DNA from: Rikenellaceae bacterium
GTDB lineage: Bacteria; Bacteroidota; Bacteroidia; Bacteroidales; Rikenellaceae
Assembly (NCBI GenBank): GCA_015059845.1
Contig: SUZR01000005.1
Coordinates: 1-64,000 of the forward strand
Length of the DNA: 64,000 bases
Direction: 5' to 3'
This document shows, one piece after another, positions 17,372 to 27,769 of the stretch. The translations under genes were made by a program, and so were the position numbers. The notes under the pieces were generated by a model, which worked only from the letters and a program-made list of their open reading frames with translations, made no database searches and was not told the DNA's origin. The number at the start of each line of letters is the position of its first letter. Within the stretch, counting starts at the first letter, position 1.

Positions 17372-19474
17372 ATGATGATTAAGAAACACTTATTAGCGGC
17401 GGCGATTGCGATTGTCGCTTGCGGATGTGGAACGCAGAAGTCGGATAATCCGCTCTTCAACGAGTTCACAGCGCCTCACGGTATTGCTCCCTTCTCGGAG
17501 ATTACCATCGACCACTATCGCGAGGGTATGCTTCGCGGTATGGAGGAGCAGAAGGCCGAGATTGAGGCTATCGTTAACAATCCTGAGGCCCCCACATTTG
17601 AGAATACCATTGCAGCTCTCGACCAGTGTGGCGAGACACTACGCAAGGTACGTGGCACGTTCAGCCCCCTGTCAAGCAGTAACTCTACCGAGGAGATTCG
17701 CGCCTTGCAGAAGGAGATGTCACCTATCTCATCTGCTCACAGCGACGATATCAACCTCAACCCCAAACTCTTTGCTCGCGTGAAGGCTGTTTACGAGCAG
17801 AAGGATAACCTCACCTTGACAGCCGAGGAGAAGACCGTTTTGGAGAACACCTACAAGCGTTTCGTAAACAGCGGCGCAGAGCTTAGCGACGCCGACAAGG
17901 AGAAGTTGCGTGCGCTGAATCAGGAGCTCTCGATGTTGCAGCTCACATTCTCACAGAACCTCCAGCACGAGACCAACAACACCTTCGTTGTTGCTAACTC
18001 ACTCGAGGAGTTGAAGGGCCTTCCGCAGGCAAACATCGACGCTGCGGCTAAGATGGCTGCCGACAATGGCCAGCAGGGCAAGTGGATGTTCAATATGCAG
18101 CGCCCCAGCTGCAACCCCGTTCTTCAGTATTGCGAGAACCGCGAGTTGCGCGAGAAGGTGTATAAGGCTTACTACAACCGTGGTAATCAGGATAACGAGT
18201 ACGATAACAAGGCTATCTCTGCCAAGATTGTTGCGCTGCGCCTGGAGAAGGCTAAGCTGATGGGCTACAACAACTACGCCGAGATGGCTCTGGAGGACCG
18301 TATGGCAAAGACTCCCGAGGCTGTATATAACCTCCTCGACCAGGTATGGGAGCCCGCCGTAAAGAAGGCTAAGGAGGAGATTGCCGACATCCGCGCCGAG
18401 ATTCGCAAGGAGGGTAAATCGTTCGAGCCCGAGGGTTGGGACTATATGTACTATCAGGACAAGGCCAAGCAGGCTAAGTATGCCGTAGATGAGCAGGAGA
18501 TTCGTTCATACCTTGAGATTAACAACGTAATGCAGGGTATCTTCCACGTGGCGGGTAAGCTCTATGGCATTACATTCAAGGAGATTACAGCCGAGGTTCC
18601 CTCATACGAGCCTACCGCAAAGGCTTACGAGGTTATCGACCGTGACGGTACGCTGCTGGCAATATTCTACAGCGATAACTTCCCCCGCGATGGCAAGAAC
18701 GCAGGTGCTTGGTGTACATCGTTCCGTGGCCAGAGCTACGAGGGTGAGGAGCGTGTAATCCCCATCGTTATCAACTGCTGTAATATGACAGCACCCACGG
18801 GCGATGGTCCCGCATTGCAGAGCATCGACAACGTGGAGACTATGTTCCACGAGTTCGGCCACGCGCTGCACAGCTTTATGCGCGACGTGCGTTACAATGG
18901 CGCAAGCGGCGTAGAGCGTGACTTCGTTGAGTTGCCTTCGCAGATTAACGAGCACTGGGCATTCGAGCCTGAGGTGTTGGCCGTATATGCAAAGCACTAC
19001 CAGACAGGTGAGGTTATTCCTATGGAGCTTGTAAATAAGATTGTCGAGAGCTCGAAGTATGGTCAGGGCTTTGCTACCGTTGAGTATGTTGCTGCATCGC
19101 TGAGCGATATGGACCTGCACGTATTGACCGAGGTTCCCGCCGACCTTAACGTTATGGATTTCGAGGCTAAGAAGCTGGCCGAGCGCGGTATTCCGAAGCA
19201 GATTCTGCCCCGCTACCGTATGACAAACTTCTCGCACACGATGGGCGGAGGTTACTCGGCTGGTTATTACAGCTATATGTGGGCTGAGGTACTCGATGCA
19301 GATGCATTTGATGCATTTGCCGAGACGGGTGACATCTTCAATCAGGAGGTTGCCGAGAAGTTCCGCAAGTATGTTCTCACTCCGGGCGGTATTGACGACG
19401 GTATGGTTATGTACAAGAACTTCCGTGGCCGTGAGCCTAAGATTGACGCTCTGCTCCGCAACCGCGGTTTGTAA
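17372..19474 (+). CDS. M3 family zinc metallopeptidase (Dcp/oligopeptidase A type) lipoprotein
   Basis: This 700-residue protein has a lipoprotein signal (cysteine in ACGCGTQ) and an M3 thimet-oligopeptidase fold. The zinc motif is HEFGHALH in the sequence ETMFHEFGHALHSF, with the third ligand probably in VELPSQINEHW. The helix-rich N-terminal half and a GGGYSAGYYSYMW segment near the C-terminus are typical. It should trim oligopeptides or remove C-terminal dipeptides. The lipobox suggests envelope anchoring rather than the cytosolic location of E. coli oligopeptidase A. It is a single gene between its own promoter and a strong bidirectional terminator. Confidence 0.9.
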   Translation: MMIKKHLLAAAIAIVACGCGTQKSDNPLFNEFTAPHGIAPFSEITIDHYREGMLRGMEEQKAEIEAIVNNPEAPTFENTIAALDQCGETLRKVRGTFSPLSSSNSTEEIRALQKEMSPISSAHSDDINLNPKLFARVKAVYEQKDNLTLTAEEKTVLENTYKRFVNSGAELSDADKEKLRALNQELSMLQLTFSQNLQHETNNTFVVANSLEELKGLPQANIDAAAKMAADNGQQGKWMFNMQRPSCNPVLQYCENRELREKVYKAYYNRGNQDNEYDNKAISAKIVALRLEKAKLMGYNNYAEMALEDRMAKTPEAVYNLLDQVWEPAVKKAKEEIADIRAEIRKEGKSFEPEGWDYMYYQDKAKQAKYAVDEQEIRSYLEINNVMQGIFHVAGKLYGITFKEITAEVPSYEPTAKAYEVIDRDGTLLAIFYSDNFPRDGKNAGAWCTSFRGQSYEGEERVIPIVINCCNMTAPTGDGPALQSIDNVETMFHEFGHALHSFMRDVRYNGASGVERDFVELPSQINEHWAFEPEVLAVYAKHYQTGEVIPMELVNKIVESSKYGQGFATVEYVAASLSDMDLHVLTEVPADLNVMDFEAKKLAERGIPKQILPRYRMTNFSHTMGGGYSAGYYSYMWAEVLDADAFDAFAETGDIFNQEVAEKFRKYVLTPGGIDDGMVMYKNFRGREPKIDALLRNRGL

Positions 19475-19494
19475 GAGAGTAACGAATTGATAAA

Positions 19495-19528
19495 AAACGG
19501 GTATCCGACATCTTTCGGATACCCGTTT
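19495..19528. terminator. Bidirectional terminator between M3 peptidase and metH
   Basis: A 14-bp perfect stem (AAACGGGTATCCGA / TCGGATACCCGTTT) with a 6-nt loop, an A-run left and a T-run right, between convergent genes. Confidence 0.9.
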
Positions 19529-19551
19529 TTTTGATAGGTAAAGTATCGGAA

Positions 19552-22500
19552 TTATTTCACTACGAAATATCGTGCGTGGCGCGAGGCGATGTACAATCCG
19601 CAAACCGACGCCTGCGGATACATAGCACCATTCTCGGTAAGTGAGATACCTATCTCACCCACACCAAGCAGCTCCGCCAATGGGAATATCGCAGGCTGGT
19701 CGGGCAGCGAGGGATAACCCACCGCAGGACGAATACCCTGATATGCAGCCTGATACATCTGCTTTACAGTGAGGTTCTCATCCGCAGCATATCCCCACAT
19801 CTTTTTACGCACCTGCTCGTGTAGCCACTCGCTGGCAGCCTCCACCAGACGGTCACCCAGACTCTGCATCAATAGCGACAGATACTGCTCACCCGCACCC
19901 TTCAGTTGCTCCAGCTCCTCGGCAAACGACTCCGAAACGGTAATGGCAAACGCTCCTACATAATCCCCAGCGGGCGCAACAAAGTCACAAAGCGATAGGG
20001 CCACGCCATCTCTGTTTAGCTCACTCTGGCGCGGTGTCTGAATAGTTGTTTCTCGCTTCACGCCACCACAGCACGTGCAACCATCGCTATGCGAGAGGAT
20101 GATACTACACTCCGTACCACGTGCCGCGAAGAACCCAACACGCGCACGCAGGTGGTGATGCATAGAATCCAGCATCTGTTCCGCCTCAGCGCGTATCTGC
20201 TCAGCCTCTGGTGTGCAGGCGCCTACGCCCCAAAGATTATAGAAGTGTATCCAGTTTATATATGGTCGTACCGCCTTCAGCGGGATATTCTCAATGGTCT
20301 GCACACCCATAAACGAAGGCTTAGTAATCCTCTCCCGCGACCAATCAATCTTTAGGCGATGCTCGGCACCTAACTCCGACTTCGTAGCTGCCGCCTGCGC
20401 CTTCTCGCGTAGGGATTGCTGCTCATAGCGTAGGCAGGCTAATCTCTTTTCCCGCTCTGCACCCGATAGCTGCATTGCGAGGATAGGATTCTGTGCCGCA
20501 TCCTTGACGTGGAAGACCGGCCCATCGTACAGCGGCGCAATCTTCAAGGCGGTATGCAGAGCCGAAGTGGTAGCTCCACCTATAAACAACGGCACACTCA
20601 CCCCCGCCTGCTTAAGCTCGCGTGCTACGTGACACATCTCATCGAGCGAAGGGGTAATCAAACCGCTAAGACCTATATAATCAACCTTATGCTCAATGGC
20701 TGCCTGCACAATCTGCTCCGCCGTAACCATAACGCCGAGGTCGATAACCTCAAAATTATTACAAGCCAGCACCACGCCAGCGATATTCTTTCCAATGTCG
20801 TGGACATCGCCCTTCACGGTTGCCAACAGATAACGGCCACTCTTGCCTGCAGCGGCAACATTCTGCGCCTCAATATGTGGTTGCAGAATCTCCACTGCCC
20901 GCTTCATCGTGCGAGCTGTCTTAACGACCTGCGGCAAGAACATCTTACCCTCACCAAAGAGCGTTCCCACCAGGGTCATACCGCGCATCAGCGGCCCCTC
21001 GATAATCGCTGCGGGCGAAGGGTAGGCGGCCAATGCCTCCTCCAAATCGGCTTGCAGGTACTCATCATCTCCGTGCCGAAGAGCCGCTGCCAGACGCTCC
21101 TCCAACGCCACCGTATGGCGCTCCACTATGGGTTTCGCCTCCTCCGCAACCGTTTTATACTGCTCGGCCATAGCAATAAGACGCTCGGTAGCGTCCTCAC
21201 GACGGCAGAGGATAACATCCTCCAAGGCCTCCAGCAACTCCGCAGGGATATCGCCATACATCACCTTCGTAGCAGGGTTTACAATGGCCATATCCATACC
21301 GGCACGTATGGCGTGATAGAGGAATACGGCGTGCATAGCCTCGCGCAGGTAGTTATTTCCACGCAGCGAGAACGACAGATTACTCACGCCGCCACTGACA
21401 CGCGCCTGAGGCAGATTCTTATGAATCCACTCCGTAGCACGAATGAAATCCAGAGCATACTTATCGTGCTCGCGCATACCCGTAGCTATGGTCAACACAT
21501 TGGGGTCGAAGATTATATCGCGTGCATCGAAGCCAAGACGCTCGGTAAGAAGTTTATATGCTCGTTCGCACACCTCTATTTTACGTTCGTAGGTGGTTGC
21601 CTGTCCCTGCTCATCGAAGGCCATAACGACCAACGCTGCACCCAGCTCCTTCACTCGGCGGGCACGCTGCAAGAATATCTCCTCACCCTCCTTTAGCGAC
21701 AATGAGTTGACGATAGCCTTTCCTTGAATCGTCTTTAGTGCCGCCTCGATAACCTCAAAACGTGATGAGTCAACCATCCACGGCAAGCGTGCGATTTCGG
21801 GGTCGGAGGCCATAAGATTCAGGAAGTGAGTCATCTCCTCACGTGCATCTATCATCGCATCGTCCATATTCACATCCAGCACCATAGCACCTGCCCGCAC
21901 CTGCGAACGGGCTATGGAGAGAGCCTCGTCATACGACTTCTCCTTAATCAGTCGCAGAAACTTCCTACTACCTGCCACGTTGCACCTCTCACCCACATTC
22001 ACAAACGCACCCTGTGGCTCAAAGCCATCCAGTCCTGCCAGCCACGCGACCTCTCCTTCGGCGGGTTTGCGCACTTTCTCACACTTGCAGGCCACATCTG
22101 CGATAGCCCGTATATGGTCGGGCGTTGAGCCGCAACAGCCTCCAACAATATTCACCAACCCCTCATCCAGAAATCGCTGCACGCTGCGAGCCATCTTCTC
22201 AGGTGTCTGGTCATAACACCCCATAGCATCGGGGATACCGGCATTCGGGTATGCACTCACATAGTACGGTGCTGCCGAGAGCTGCTTCAAGAACGGCAAC
22301 ATCTGCTCCGCTCCAAACGAGCAATTCAATCCTACAGACAGCACATCGGCGTGCGCCACCGAGGCCAGAAAGGCCTCCAGAGTCTGCCCTGCGAGCATAC
22401 GCCCCGCAGCATCGGCAACCGTCACGGAGAGCATTATAGGCAGGCGGCATCCCTGCTCAGCAAAGGCTTGCTCGGCCGCTGCAAGCGCCGCCTTGACATT

Positions 22501-23052
22501 AAGAGTATCGAAAATAGTCTCAAACAGAAGCAAATCAACACCACCCTCCACCAGAGCCTCAATCTGCTCGTGGTAGGCTGCGTGTAACATATCAAAATCG
22601 ACAGCTCTACGCGCAGGGTCATCCACATCGGGCGACATCGAAGCGGTTTTTCCCGTAGGGCCTACCGAGCCCGCCACAAAACGAGGTTTATCGGGCGTCA
22701 GGGCCGTCATCCGCTCCGCCTCGGCACGTGCCAGGGCCACGGCTGCAAGATTTATGCGACGAACCTCGCCCTGCATACCATACTCGGCCTGCGAGATAGC
22801 TTGCGCATTGAATGTACAGGTCTCGATTATATCTGCTCCCGCCTCCAGATACTCACGGTGGATAGCCGCAATCACGTCGGGGCGCGTAAGTGCCAGCACA
22901 TCGTTATCGCCCGCCAGCTTTATAGGGTGCGCAGCGAACTCCGCGCCACAAAAATCCTCCTCCAGCAGGCCATAGCGCTGAATCATAGTGCCCATAGCAC
23001 CATCAAGCACCATTATGCGGTGCTTGAGTATATCTGTGATTTTATTTGCCAT
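19552..23052 (-). CDS. metH: Cobalamin-dependent methionine synthase
   Basis: This 1166-residue modular enzyme transfers a methyl group from methyltetrahydrofolate to homocysteine through cobalamin. The order is a homocysteine-binding barrel (about 1-320, zinc cysteines in GLNCSFG and VGGCCGSTP), a pterin-binding barrel (about 350-600), a helical cap, a B12-binding Rossmann domain with the lower-axial-ligand motif GDVHDIGKN, and a C-terminal SAM-dependent reactivation domain ([12 protein letters not shown]). Length and order match E. coli MetH. It starts 2 nt after the metF stop. No B12 riboswitch fits in the short leader before metF. Confidence 0.97.
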   Translation of the reverse strand: MANKITDILKHRIMVLDGAMGTMIQRYGLLEEDFCGAEFAAHPIKLAGDNDVLALTRPDVIAAIHREYLEAGADIIETCTFNAQAISQAEYGMQGEVRRINLAAVALARAEAERMTALTPDKPRFVAGSVGPTGKTASMSPDVDDPARRAVDFDMLHAAYHEQIEALVEGGVDLLLFETIFDTLNVKAALAAAEQAFAEQGCRLPIMLSVTVADAAGRMLAGQTLEAFLASVAHADVLSVGLNCSFGAEQMLPFLKQLSAAPYYVSAYPNAGIPDAMGCYDQTPEKMARSVQRFLDEGLVNIVGGCCGSTPDHIRAIADVACKCEKVRKPAEGEVAWLAGLDGFEPQGAFVNVGERCNVAGSRKFLRLIKEKSYDEALSIARSQVRAGAMVLDVNMDDAMIDAREEMTHFLNLMASDPEIARLPWMVDSSRFEVIEAALKTIQGKAIVNSLSLKEGEEIFLQRARRVKELGAALVVMAFDEQGQATTYERKIEVCERAYKLLTERLGFDARDIIFDPNVLTIATGMREHDKYALDFIRATEWIHKNLPQARVSGGVSNLSFSLRGNNYLREAMHAVFLYHAIRAGMDMAIVNPATKVMYGDIPAELLEALEDVILCRREDATERLIAMAEQYKTVAEEAKPIVERHTVALEERLAAALRHGDDEYLQADLEEALAAYPSPAAIIEGPLMRGMTLVGTLFGEGKMFLPQVVKTARTMKRAVEILQPHIEAQNVAAAGKSGRYLLATVKGDVHDIGKNIAGVVLACNNFEVIDLGVMVTAEQIVQAAIEHKVDYIGLSGLITPSLDEMCHVARELKQAGVSVPLFIGGATTSALHTALKIAPLYDGPVFHVKDAAQNPILAMQLSGAEREKRLACLRYEQQSLREKAQAAATKSELGAEHRLKIDWSRERITKPSFMGVQTIENIPLKAVRPYINWIHFYNLWGVGACTPEAEQIRAEAEQMLDSMHHHLRARVGFFAARGTECSIILSHSDGCTCCGGVKRETTIQTPRQSELNRDGVALSLCDFVAPAGDYVGAFAITVSESFAEELEQLKGAGEQYLSLLMQSLGDRLVEAASEWLHEQVRKKMWGYAADENLTVKQMYQAAYQGIRPAVGYPSLPDQPAIFPLAELLGVGEIGISLTENGAMYPQASVCGLYIASRHARYFVVK

Positions 23053-23054
23053 AA

Positions 23055-24011
23055 TTAATATACAGCCTTTGCGATTGCCTCCACACTTGCGGCGGCATTC
23101 ATCGAATAGAAATGTATGCTCGGCACACCCGCCTGCTTAAGCTCACGCGCCTGCTGCACGCCCCACTCCACGCCCAGCGACTTCACGTCGTCGTTCGACT
23201 CGCAACGGCACAGTTCACGCGCCAGCTCCATCGGCAGGTCAATATGGAATGTCTTAGGCAGCAGAGCCTTCTGCGTAAGCGAGGTCAAAGGCTTGATACC
23301 CGGGATGATAGGCACTGTGATACCCGCCGCACGGCAACGCTCCACGAATGAGAGATATTTGCTGTTGTCGAAAAACATCTGCGTTACGACATACTCCGCA
23401 CCCGCATCAATCTTCGCCTTCAGGTACTCGATATCTATATCCAGATTCATCGCCTCCTCGTGCTTCTCGGGGTATCCTGCCACGCCAAACGAAAAACGAT
23501 TCATCGGCTCGTGTTCCTCGCCATCGAGCATAACACCGCGGTTGAACACCTCCACCTGACGGCACAAATCCACCGCGTGTTCGTGCCCGCCAGCAGCAGG
23601 GATAAAACGGTTTTCACCCTTCGCCCTATCACCGCGCAGCACCAGCAGATTCGTTATACCCAAATATGAGAGGTCGATAAGCTCATTCTCAATCTCCGTC
23701 TTCGAGAAGCCGCTGCAAATAAGGTGCGGAACGGCGGGTACGCCATAGCGAGCCTTCAGCGATGCGGCGATGGCCACCGTGCCGGGGCGCTTACGCTCAA
23801 AAGAGCGCTGGAAAACGCCATCGGCCACCTCACGATAGACGACCTCCGAGCGGTGAGTTGTGATATTGATATATGCAGGGTTGAAGGGCATCAGGCGGTC
23901 GATGGTCTTATACACCTGCTCGATACTCTTACCACGCACGGGCGGCAGCACCTCAAACGAAAAGGCTGTCGGATGCTCGGCCGCAAGAAATTGTGCAACA
24001 TTTGTACTCAT
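23055..24011 (-). CDS. metF: 5,10-methylenetetrahydrofolate reductase
   Basis: This 318-residue FAD-dependent TIM-barrel enzyme makes the 5-methyl-THF that MetH consumes. The N-terminal FSFEVLPP segment carries the catalytic glutamate. NITTHRS, LVLRGD and YVVTQMFFD are typical of the family. It is the promoter-proximal gene of a metF-metH operon with 2 nt between the genes, matching the pathway order. A -7 box lies at 24029-24036. Confidence 0.96.
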   Translation of the reverse strand: MSTNVAQFLAAEHPTAFSFEVLPPVRGKSIEQVYKTIDRLMPFNPAYINITTHRSEVVYREVADGVFQRSFERKRPGTVAIAASLKARYGVPAVPHLICSGFSKTEIENELIDLSYLGITNLLVLRGDRAKGENRFIPAAGGHEHAVDLCRQVEVFNRGVMLDGEEHEPMNRFSFGVAGYPEKHEEAMNLDIDIEYLKAKIDAGAEYVVTQMFFDNSKYLSFVERCRAAGITVPIIPGIKPLTSLTQKALLPKTFHIDLPMELARELCRCESNDDVKSLGVEWGVQQARELKQAGVPSIHFYSMNAAASVEAIAKAVY

Positions 24012-24028
24012 AACCTAACTAATTTATA

Positions 24029-24036
24029 CAAAGTTA
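24029..24036 (-). promoter_or_regulatory. -7 box of the metF-metH operon
   Basis: TAACTTTG on the minus strand, 17 nt before the metF start, in the short gap after the ppdK terminator. Confidence 0.65.
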
Positions 24037-24073
24037 TAAAAAATATCTGGATTTCATAATGGCCGATAAAAAA

Positions 24074-24099
24074 ACTCCCCGCCCTTGTGGGCGAGGAGT
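24074..24099 (-). terminator. Terminator of ppdK
   Basis: An 11-bp stem with one mismatch (ACTCCCCGCCC / GGGCGAGGAGT) and a TTGT loop, with an A-run on the left that reads as U on the minus strand. Confidence 0.85.
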
Positions 24100-24125
24100 C
24101 AATATAATCGATTCAAATATTTCGA

Positions 24126-26855
24126 TTACTTCTGGTTCAAAGCTGCGTGAGCCGCTGCCAGACGTGCGATAGGCACGCGGTAAGGAGAACAGCTTACATA
24201 GTTCAAACCTGCATAGTGGCAGAACTCAACTGATGAGGGCTCACCACCGTGCTCACCGCAGATACCGCACTTCAAGTCGGGACGAGTGCCACGGCCCTTG
24301 AATACAGCCTCGCGTACCAGCTGGCCTACACCGTTGCGGTCCAATACCTGGAAGGGGTCTGCCTTCAAGATGTTCTTGTCGAGATATACGGGCAAGAACT
24401 TAGCGATATCGTCACGAGAGAAACCAAGAGTCATCTGTGTAAGGTCGTTTGTACCGAATGAGAAGAACTCAGCAACCTCTGCAATCTGGTTAGCAGTAAC
24501 GGCAGCACGAGGAACCTCAATCATAGTACCTACCAAGTAGTCAATCTTATCGTTACGCTCAGCGAATACCTCCTTAGCTACGCGGTCGATGATATCCTTC
24601 TGGTAACGCAACTCCTTGTGGTTACCTACCAACGGTACCATAATCTCAACCTTAACGTCTGTGCCTGAAGCCTTAACGTTCATAGCAGCCTCGAGGATAG
24701 CACGTGCCTGCATCTCGGTAATCTCGGGATATGTGTTACCCAGACGGCAACCACGGTGACCCAACATCGGGTTAACCTCGTGCAAGTACTCTACCTTAGC
24801 GGCAACTGCCTCGTAAGTGATACCCAACTCCTCAGCCATCTCGCGCTGCTCCTTCTCGGTGTTGGGAGCGAACTCGTGCAAGGGGGGATCCAAAAGACGA
24901 ACGATAACGGGATAGCCCTTCATAGCCTTGAACAGACCCTCGAAGTCACCACGCTGCATAGGCAACAACTTAGCCAATGCTACGCGACGGCCAGCCTCAT
25001 CGTCAGCCAAAATCATCTCGCGAACAGCCTTGATACGCTCGCCCTCGAAGAACATATGCTCGGTACGGCACAAACCGATACCCTCAGCACCAAATGCGAA
25101 TGCCTGAGCAGCATCACGAGGAGTATCAGCGTTAGCGCGAACCTTCATTGTTGCGTACTTGCCAGCCAACTCCATCAACTGACCGAAGTCACCGCTCAAA
25201 TCAGCGTCCTGAGTAGCTACCTGACCCAAGTAAACCTCACCTGTTGAGCCGTTGAGTGAAATCCAGTCACCCTCCTTGATTGTATAGCCGTTTACGTTGA
25301 TAGTACGAGCCTTATAGTCGATGTTCAACTCACCAGCACCTGATACGCAGCACTTACCCATACCACGAGCAACAACGGCTGCGTGAGATGTCATACCACC
25401 GCGAGCTGTCAAGATACCAGCAGCGTCCAACATACCCTTCAAATCCTCGGGAGAGGTCTCGATACGAACCAAGATAGCCTTCTGGCCAGTCTCAGACAAT
25501 ACCTTCTCTGCATCCTCAGCGAAGAATACTACGGGACCTGTTGCAGCACCCGGAGATGCGGGAAGACCCTTAACGATAACCTTAGCGTTCTTGATAGCTG
25601 TCTTATCGAATACGGGGTGCAAGAGCTCGTCCAACTTAGCGGGCTCGCAACGGAGAACAGCTGTCTTCTCGTCGATAAGACCCTCGCGCAACATATCCAT
25701 AGCGATCTTAACCATCGCTGCACCTGTACGCTTACCGTTACGGCACTGCAACATCCAAAGCTTACCGTCCTGAATAGTAAACTCAATATCCTGCATATCT
25801 GTGAAGTAAACCTCCAAGTGGTTCTGAATCTCGTTCAACTCAGCATATACTGAAGGCATAACCTCCTCCAATGAAGGATACTTCGATGCGCGGTCCTCCT
25901 CAGAGATGTTCTGAGCCTTAGCCCAACGACGTGAACCCTCGATTGTAATCTGCTGGGGTGTACGGATACCTGCTACTACGTCCTCACCCTGAGCGTTGAT
26001 AAGGTACTCACCGTTGAAGATGTTCTCGCCTGTTGCAGCGTCACGAGAGAATGCTACACCGGTAGCTGAGTTCTCACCCATATTACCGAATACCATTGCC
26101 TGTACTGATACAGCTGTACCCCACTCTGCGGGGATGTTGTTGAGCTTACGATAGAGGATAGCACGCTCGTTCATCCAAGAGCCGAATACTGCACATACAG
26201 CACCCCACAACTGCTCCCAAGGACAAGCGGGGAAGTCCTTACCTGTCTGCTCCTTAACGGCAGCCTTGAAAGCGACAACCAACTCCTTCAAATCCTCAAC
26301 AGTAAGGTCTGTATCCATAGTGATACCGCGCTTCTCCTTCTGAGCGTCGATAATTGCCTCGAAGGGGTCCTGATCCTCCTTAGATACGGGCTTCATACCC
26401 AATACTACGTCACCGTACATCTGTACGAAACGACGATATGAGTCCCAAGCAAAACGGGGGTTACCTGTACGCTTAGCAACAGCCTCAACAGCCTCGTCGT
26501 TCATACCAAGGTTAAGGATAGTATCCATCATACCGGGCATTGATGCGCGAGCACCTGAACGAACTGATACCAAGAGTGGCATCTCGTTGTCGCCGAAACG
26601 CATACCTGTGAGCTTCTCGATATTCTGAATAGCCTTCTCTACCTCGGGACGGAGAATCTCGATAACAGCCTCCTTGCCCTTGCTGTAATACTCAGCGCAC
26701 ACCTCGGTAGTGATGGTGAAACCCGGGGGAACGGGGATACCGATGAGGTTCATCTCGGCAAGGTTAGCACCCTTACCACCGAGCAACTCTCGCATTTTAC
26801 CGTTACCCTCAGCCTCCTTGTTACCGAAGGTGTAGACGCGTTTTACGTTTGTCAT
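24126..26855 (-). CDS. ppdK: Pyruvate, phosphate dikinase
   Basis: This 909-residue enzyme interconverts pyruvate, ATP and phosphate with PEP, AMP and pyrophosphate. In anaerobic Bacteroidales it links glycolysis to PPi. The N-terminal ATP-grasp region begins GGKGANLAEM, the phospho-histidine domain has GGMTSHAAVVARG, and the C-terminal PEP/pyruvate barrel has GTNDLTQMTLG and the cysteine motif CGICGEHGGEP. Length and order are canonical. Codon choice is unusually uniform, as expected for strong expression. It stands alone with its own promoter and terminator. Confidence 0.97.
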   Translation of the reverse strand: MTNVKRVYTFGNKEAEGNGKMRELLGGKGANLAEMNLIGIPVPPGFTITTEVCAEYYSKGKEAVIEILRPEVEKAIQNIEKLTGMRFGDNEMPLLVSVRSGARASMPGMMDTILNLGMNDEAVEAVAKRTGNPRFAWDSYRRFVQMYGDVVLGMKPVSKEDQDPFEAIIDAQKEKRGITMDTDLTVEDLKELVVAFKAAVKEQTGKDFPACPWEQLWGAVCAVFGSWMNERAILYRKLNNIPAEWGTAVSVQAMVFGNMGENSATGVAFSRDAATGENIFNGEYLINAQGEDVVAGIRTPQQITIEGSRRWAKAQNISEEDRASKYPSLEEVMPSVYAELNEIQNHLEVYFTDMQDIEFTIQDGKLWMLQCRNGKRTGAAMVKIAMDMLREGLIDEKTAVLRCEPAKLDELLHPVFDKTAIKNAKVIVKGLPASPGAATGPVVFFAEDAEKVLSETGQKAILVRIETSPEDLKGMLDAAGILTARGGMTSHAAVVARGMGKCCVSGAGELNIDYKARTINVNGYTIKEGDWISLNGSTGEVYLGQVATQDADLSGDFGQLMELAGKYATMKVRANADTPRDAAQAFAFGAEGIGLCRTEHMFFEGERIKAVREMILADDEAGRRVALAKLLPMQRGDFEGLFKAMKGYPVIVRLLDPPLHEFAPNTEKEQREMAEELGITYEAVAAKVEYLHEVNPMLGHRGCRLGNTYPEITEMQARAILEAAMNVKASGTDVKVEIMVPLVGNHKELRYQKDIIDRVAKEVFAERNDKIDYLVGTMIEVPRAAVTANQIAEVAEFFSFGTNDLTQMTLGFSRDDIAKFLPVYLDKNILKADPFQVLDRNGVGQLVREAVFKGRGTRPDLKCGICGEHGGEPSSVEFCHYAGLNYVSCSPYRVPIARLAAAHAALNQK

Positions 26856-26927
26856 AATTCTTTTAGTTTTTAATATTTGATAATATAATTAGTTTGTTTC
26901 ACACATTATTGCACAACTTCAACCGTA

Positions 26928-26935
26928 CAAAATTA
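26928..26935 (-). promoter_or_regulatory. -7 box of ppdK
   Basis: TAATTTTG on the minus strand, 72 nt before the ppdK start, leaving a leader of about 65 nt. Confidence 0.55.
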
Positions 26936-26946
26936 TAACTTTTTCG

Positions 26947-27768
26947 CTAAAAAGCAAATATTTCCTCAAAATATATGTATATCGGCAGTGCCGAGGAGTA
27001 TCCTCCGCAGAAACGCACCCCGTCAAAAGTAGGCTGTGGCACGCCGTTAGAGTTTAACAACCAGCTCTTTATATAGACATCGCACTGCTTGCTGCCTGCG
27101 ATATTGCTCGCCACCTTGTCGCGCATAACCCAATGCCCTGACGTAAAGATATTTCCACGCCCGGCACGCTCAGCCTTCAGCGAGCAATCCTCAACGCCCA
27201 GATTGGCAAAACCTGCCCTGCTTGGCTGCCCTACGACCACGATATTATTCCCTTCGCGGTGCAAATCCCGCTCCTCGAAAAGTACACGGAGTGACGATGA
27301 GCGATTGGTTGCCACCACCGTCAACTCGCGGCCATTAACCTCGCCCTCAACACACATCGCACCACGCCACGGCGTAACCCTCTCAACGAAGAATATATCA
27401 GCGAAATACAACAAGGCAAAGTCCAGGCCATCGTTATAATCCTGCGTGCGATGCACATAGGCATAGTCCTCGCCCGCGGCCGCCACAACATCGCGCACTA
27501 CCTGCTCATTCTCAACACCATAGAGCACAACCACAGGCATCGACAACGAATCGACCACACGAGCAATATTTCTCACCTTCGCGGCGTAACGCTCACCATT
27601 CCAGCGCCGACGTCCCTCGGGTGTGTAATCCCCGTCGTCATAAAACTTAGAGGGGATAGTGTCGTACAATTTATCCACATCGTAGTATGCCACGCCGAAT
27701 CCTCCCTGCGCCGTAGCCTGCACGGCAAAGCAGAGGATAAAGAGAAGTGCCAAGGCAGCCCTACGCAT
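26947..27768 (-). CDS. Secreted endonuclease/exonuclease/phosphatase-fold protein, probably inactive
   Basis: This 273-residue protein has a signal peptide (residues 1-20, ending ATAQ). It follows the EEP family in order: the N-terminal YYDVDKLYDTI segment, DGDYTPEGRRRW, a glutamate at position 86 in YGVENEQV, and a final GGYSSALPIYIYF. Two catalytic signatures are altered. The usual GDFND-type strand reads VVGQPSRAG, and the usual SDHLP at the C-terminus reads SSALP (residues 258-262), losing both Asp and His. I therefore expect no phosphodiesterase activity. It lies 1 nt after mnmA on the same strand, so it is co-transcribed with it. Confidence 0.7.
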   Translation of the reverse strand: MRRAALALLFILCFAVQATAQGGFGVAYYDVDKLYDTIPSKFYDDGDYTPEGRRRWNGERYAAKVRNIARVVDSLSMPVVVLYGVENEQVVRDVVAAAGEDYAYVHRTQDYNDGLDFALLYFADIFFVERVTPWRGAMCVEGEVNGRELTVVATNRSSSLRVLFEERDLHREGNNIVVVGQPSRAGFANLGVEDCSLKAERAGRGNIFTSGHWVMRDKVASNIAGSKQCDVYIKSWLLNSNGVPQPTFDGVRFCGGYSSALPIYIYFEEIFAF

Positions 27769-27769
27769 A

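Noticed and set aside
18602..19603. Long open frame (333 codons) on the minus strand opposite the M3 peptidase
   Set aside because: Antisense shadow of a gene with clear motifs; no promoter, no domain, and it overlaps a strong terminator and the end of metH.
20509..21696. Open frame of 395 codons on the plus strand inside metH
   Set aside because: Composition reflects the complementary strand of metH; no recognisable domain, and MetH is intact in the other direction.
24012..24125. Cobalamin riboswitch before metF-metH
   Set aside because: The gap is only 114 bp and contains the ppdK terminator and a -7 box 17 nt before metF, leaving no room for a riboswitch of that size.
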